A stretch of 15,692 bases of DNA from Peptococcaceae bacterium UBA2264 (lineage in GTDB: Bacteria; Bacillota; Desulfitobacteriia; Desulfitobacteriales; Desulfitobacteriaceae): NCBI GenBank assembly GCA_002347475.1, contig DDXI01000013.1, forward strand, positions 1 through 15,692, written 5' to 3'. A program made the position numbers and the translations under genes. The number at the start of each line of letters is the position of its first letter. Positions within the stretch are counted from its first letter, which is position 1. The notes beneath the pieces were generated by a model that had not been told where the DNA came from, did not search any database, and saw only the letters and a list, made by a program, of their open reading frames with translations. Shown piece by piece: positions 14,660-15,692 of this stretch.

Positions 14660-15474
14660 CCTTTAGTCACCTTCCTGGCAATTATTGCTGACAGGGTGTT
14701 GATAATCAGGACAATAATCAACAAAACCACAGCTGTGGCATAAGCTTCATTCGTGTGAAAGCCCTCGCTGGACAGGGTGTACATATGAACGGAAAGGGTG
14801 CGTCCCGATGAGAGCAAATTTTCCGGAAGCTTGGCTACTGTGCCGGCTGTATAAATGAGGGCTGCCGTTTCACCGACGATCCGGCCTATGGCCAGAATTA
14901 TCCCGGCCAGAATCCCCGGTACAGCAGAAGGCAAAACTATCCGGACAATTGTGCGCAAATGTCCGGCACCCAAGGCAAAGCTCGCTTCCCGGTAACTATC
15001 CGGCACCGCCTTTATTGCCTCCTCAGCAGTGCGCATAATCAGGGGTAAAATCATGATTGAAAGGGTTGCTCCGCCTGCCAGGATAGAGAATCCCCAACCC
15101 AGATAGGTGACAAAAAACAATAAACCAAACAAGCCATAGACAATGGAAGGTATACCAGCCAGTGTTTCAGCCATCAGACGAATAACTTCCACAAACTTGT
15201 TCCCCCGCCTGGCATACTCGGTAAGATAGATGGCAGTAAATAACCCAAAGGGAAGAGCGATCAACAGAGAAAAGAGGGTCATCAGGACTGTGTTAACTAT
15301 GGACGGCAGCATGGAAGCATTAGCCGATGTATACTGCCAGGCAAACAGCGCCAGGGACAGGTGAGGTAAACCCATCACTAGAATATAGCCGATCAGAAAT
15401 AATAACAAGCCAAAAGTAATAACAGTGGCCGTCAGTACAAGTACTTTCAGAATCATTGAAATTTGTCTTGCCAT
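14656..15474 (-). CDS. pstA: Phosphate ABC transporter permease PstA
   Basis: This 272-aa inner-membrane subunit has about six membrane segments and a BPD-type cytoplasmic loop, EASFALGAGHLRTIVRIVLPSAVPGI (163-188), which contacts PstB. AETLAGIPSIVYGLFGL (102-118) and GRIVGETAALIYTAG (197-211) are typical PstA signatures. It pairs with PstC to form the phosphate channel. The start overlaps the pstC stop (TAATG). Confidence 0.96.
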   Translation of the reverse strand: MARQISMILKVLVLTATVITFGLLLFLIGYILVMGLPHLSLALFAWQYTSANASMLPSIVNTVLMTLFSLLIALPFGLFTAIYLTEYARRGNKFVEVIRLMAETLAGIPSIVYGLFGLLFFVTYLGWGFSILAGGATLSIMILPLIMRTAEEAIKAVPDSYREASFALGAGHLRTIVRIVLPSAVPGILAGIILAIGRIVGETAALIYTAGTVAKLPENLLSSGRTLSVHMYTLSSEGFHTNEAYATAVVLLIIVLIINTLSAIIARKVTKG

Positions 15475-15692
15475 TATTCATTCATCCTCTTTTTTAAGAT
15501 ACTGAACAAAAAATTAATTATTAGGATAAACAGAAAGAGAATAACGCCTGTCGCAATCAAGGCCTGCCGGTGCAAATCGGCCGCATAGCCCATTTCCAGA
15601 ACAATATTGGCCGTCATGGTGCGGACTCCTTTCAGGATACTGACCGGAATCCGGGCTTGGTTGCCGGCAACCATGATTACGGCCATTGTTTC
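15474..15692 (-). CDS. pstC: Phosphate ABC transporter permease PstC, C-terminal part (cut by right edge)
   Basis: The frame is open to the window edge and encodes the last 72 residues, including ETMAVIMVAGNQARIP, the PstC form of the GETMA motif after the permease loop. A final membrane segment (ATGVILFLFILIINFLFSI) and a basic tail follow. The rest of the gene, and presumably pstS and the PHO promoter, lies beyond base 15692. Confidence 0.93.
   Translation of the reverse strand, partial: ETMAVIMVAGNQARIPVSILKGVRTMTANIVLEMGYAADLHRQALIATGVILFLFILIINFLFSILKKRMNE

Overview
The window looks like a chromosomal segment of an anaerobic, low-to-moderate GC Gram-positive bacterium of the Clostridia, perhaps the Peptococcaceae/Desulfitobacteriaceae side. 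The grounds are strong AGGAGG-type ribosome sites, sigma-A promoters with 17-base spacers, a pst-pho cluster ending in a phoB-phoR pair, a c-di-AMP (ydaO-type) riboswitch and lysine 2,3-aminomutase genes. The genus is inference. Nearly everything is on the minus strand; the exceptions are one short gene, a dapB-like gene and transposase debris.

Left part (1-4080): a glycosyltransferase-like gene split by a frameshift and running off the left edge; a DUF389 membrane protein with three tandem C-terminal repeats, a clear promoter and a corrected start; and a Ca2+/Na+ antiporter of the CaCA family. A gene-poor stretch of about 550 bases follows, containing a long imperfect inverted repeat.

Middle (4629-6600): a bacterial eRF1-like protein (baeRF family 3 type) lies between two direct copies, about 150 bp each and nearly identical, of a dead IS4-type transposase. 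The right copy appears to supply the -35 box of the baeRF gene.

Osmolyte region (6772-9541): ablA (lysine 2,3-aminomutase) and ablB (beta-lysine N-acetyltransferase) overlap and should make N-epsilon-acetyl-beta-lysine, a compatible solute. Their leader is long and elaborate. It runs from a near-consensus promoter through a first terminator hairpin, a complete c-di-AMP aptamer and a second intrinsic terminator, and then to ablA. The 3' strand of the aptamer closing stem can also pair with the shoulder of the second terminator, which fits a c-di-AMP OFF switch on osmolyte synthesis.

The divergent plus-strand unit holds a 62-aa protein of unknown function with an excellent ribosome site, an intrinsic terminator, and a DapB-like reductase whose active-site motif is altered. 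The DapB-like gene may tie lysine supply to beta-lysine production, but that is inference.

Right part (10859-15692): a phosphate regulon read right to left, pstC (cut by the edge)-pstA-pstB-phoU-phoB-phoR. Most genes overlap by 1-4 bases, so the high-affinity phosphate transporter, its regulator PhoU and the two-component system are probably one operon. PstS and the promoter lie outside the window.
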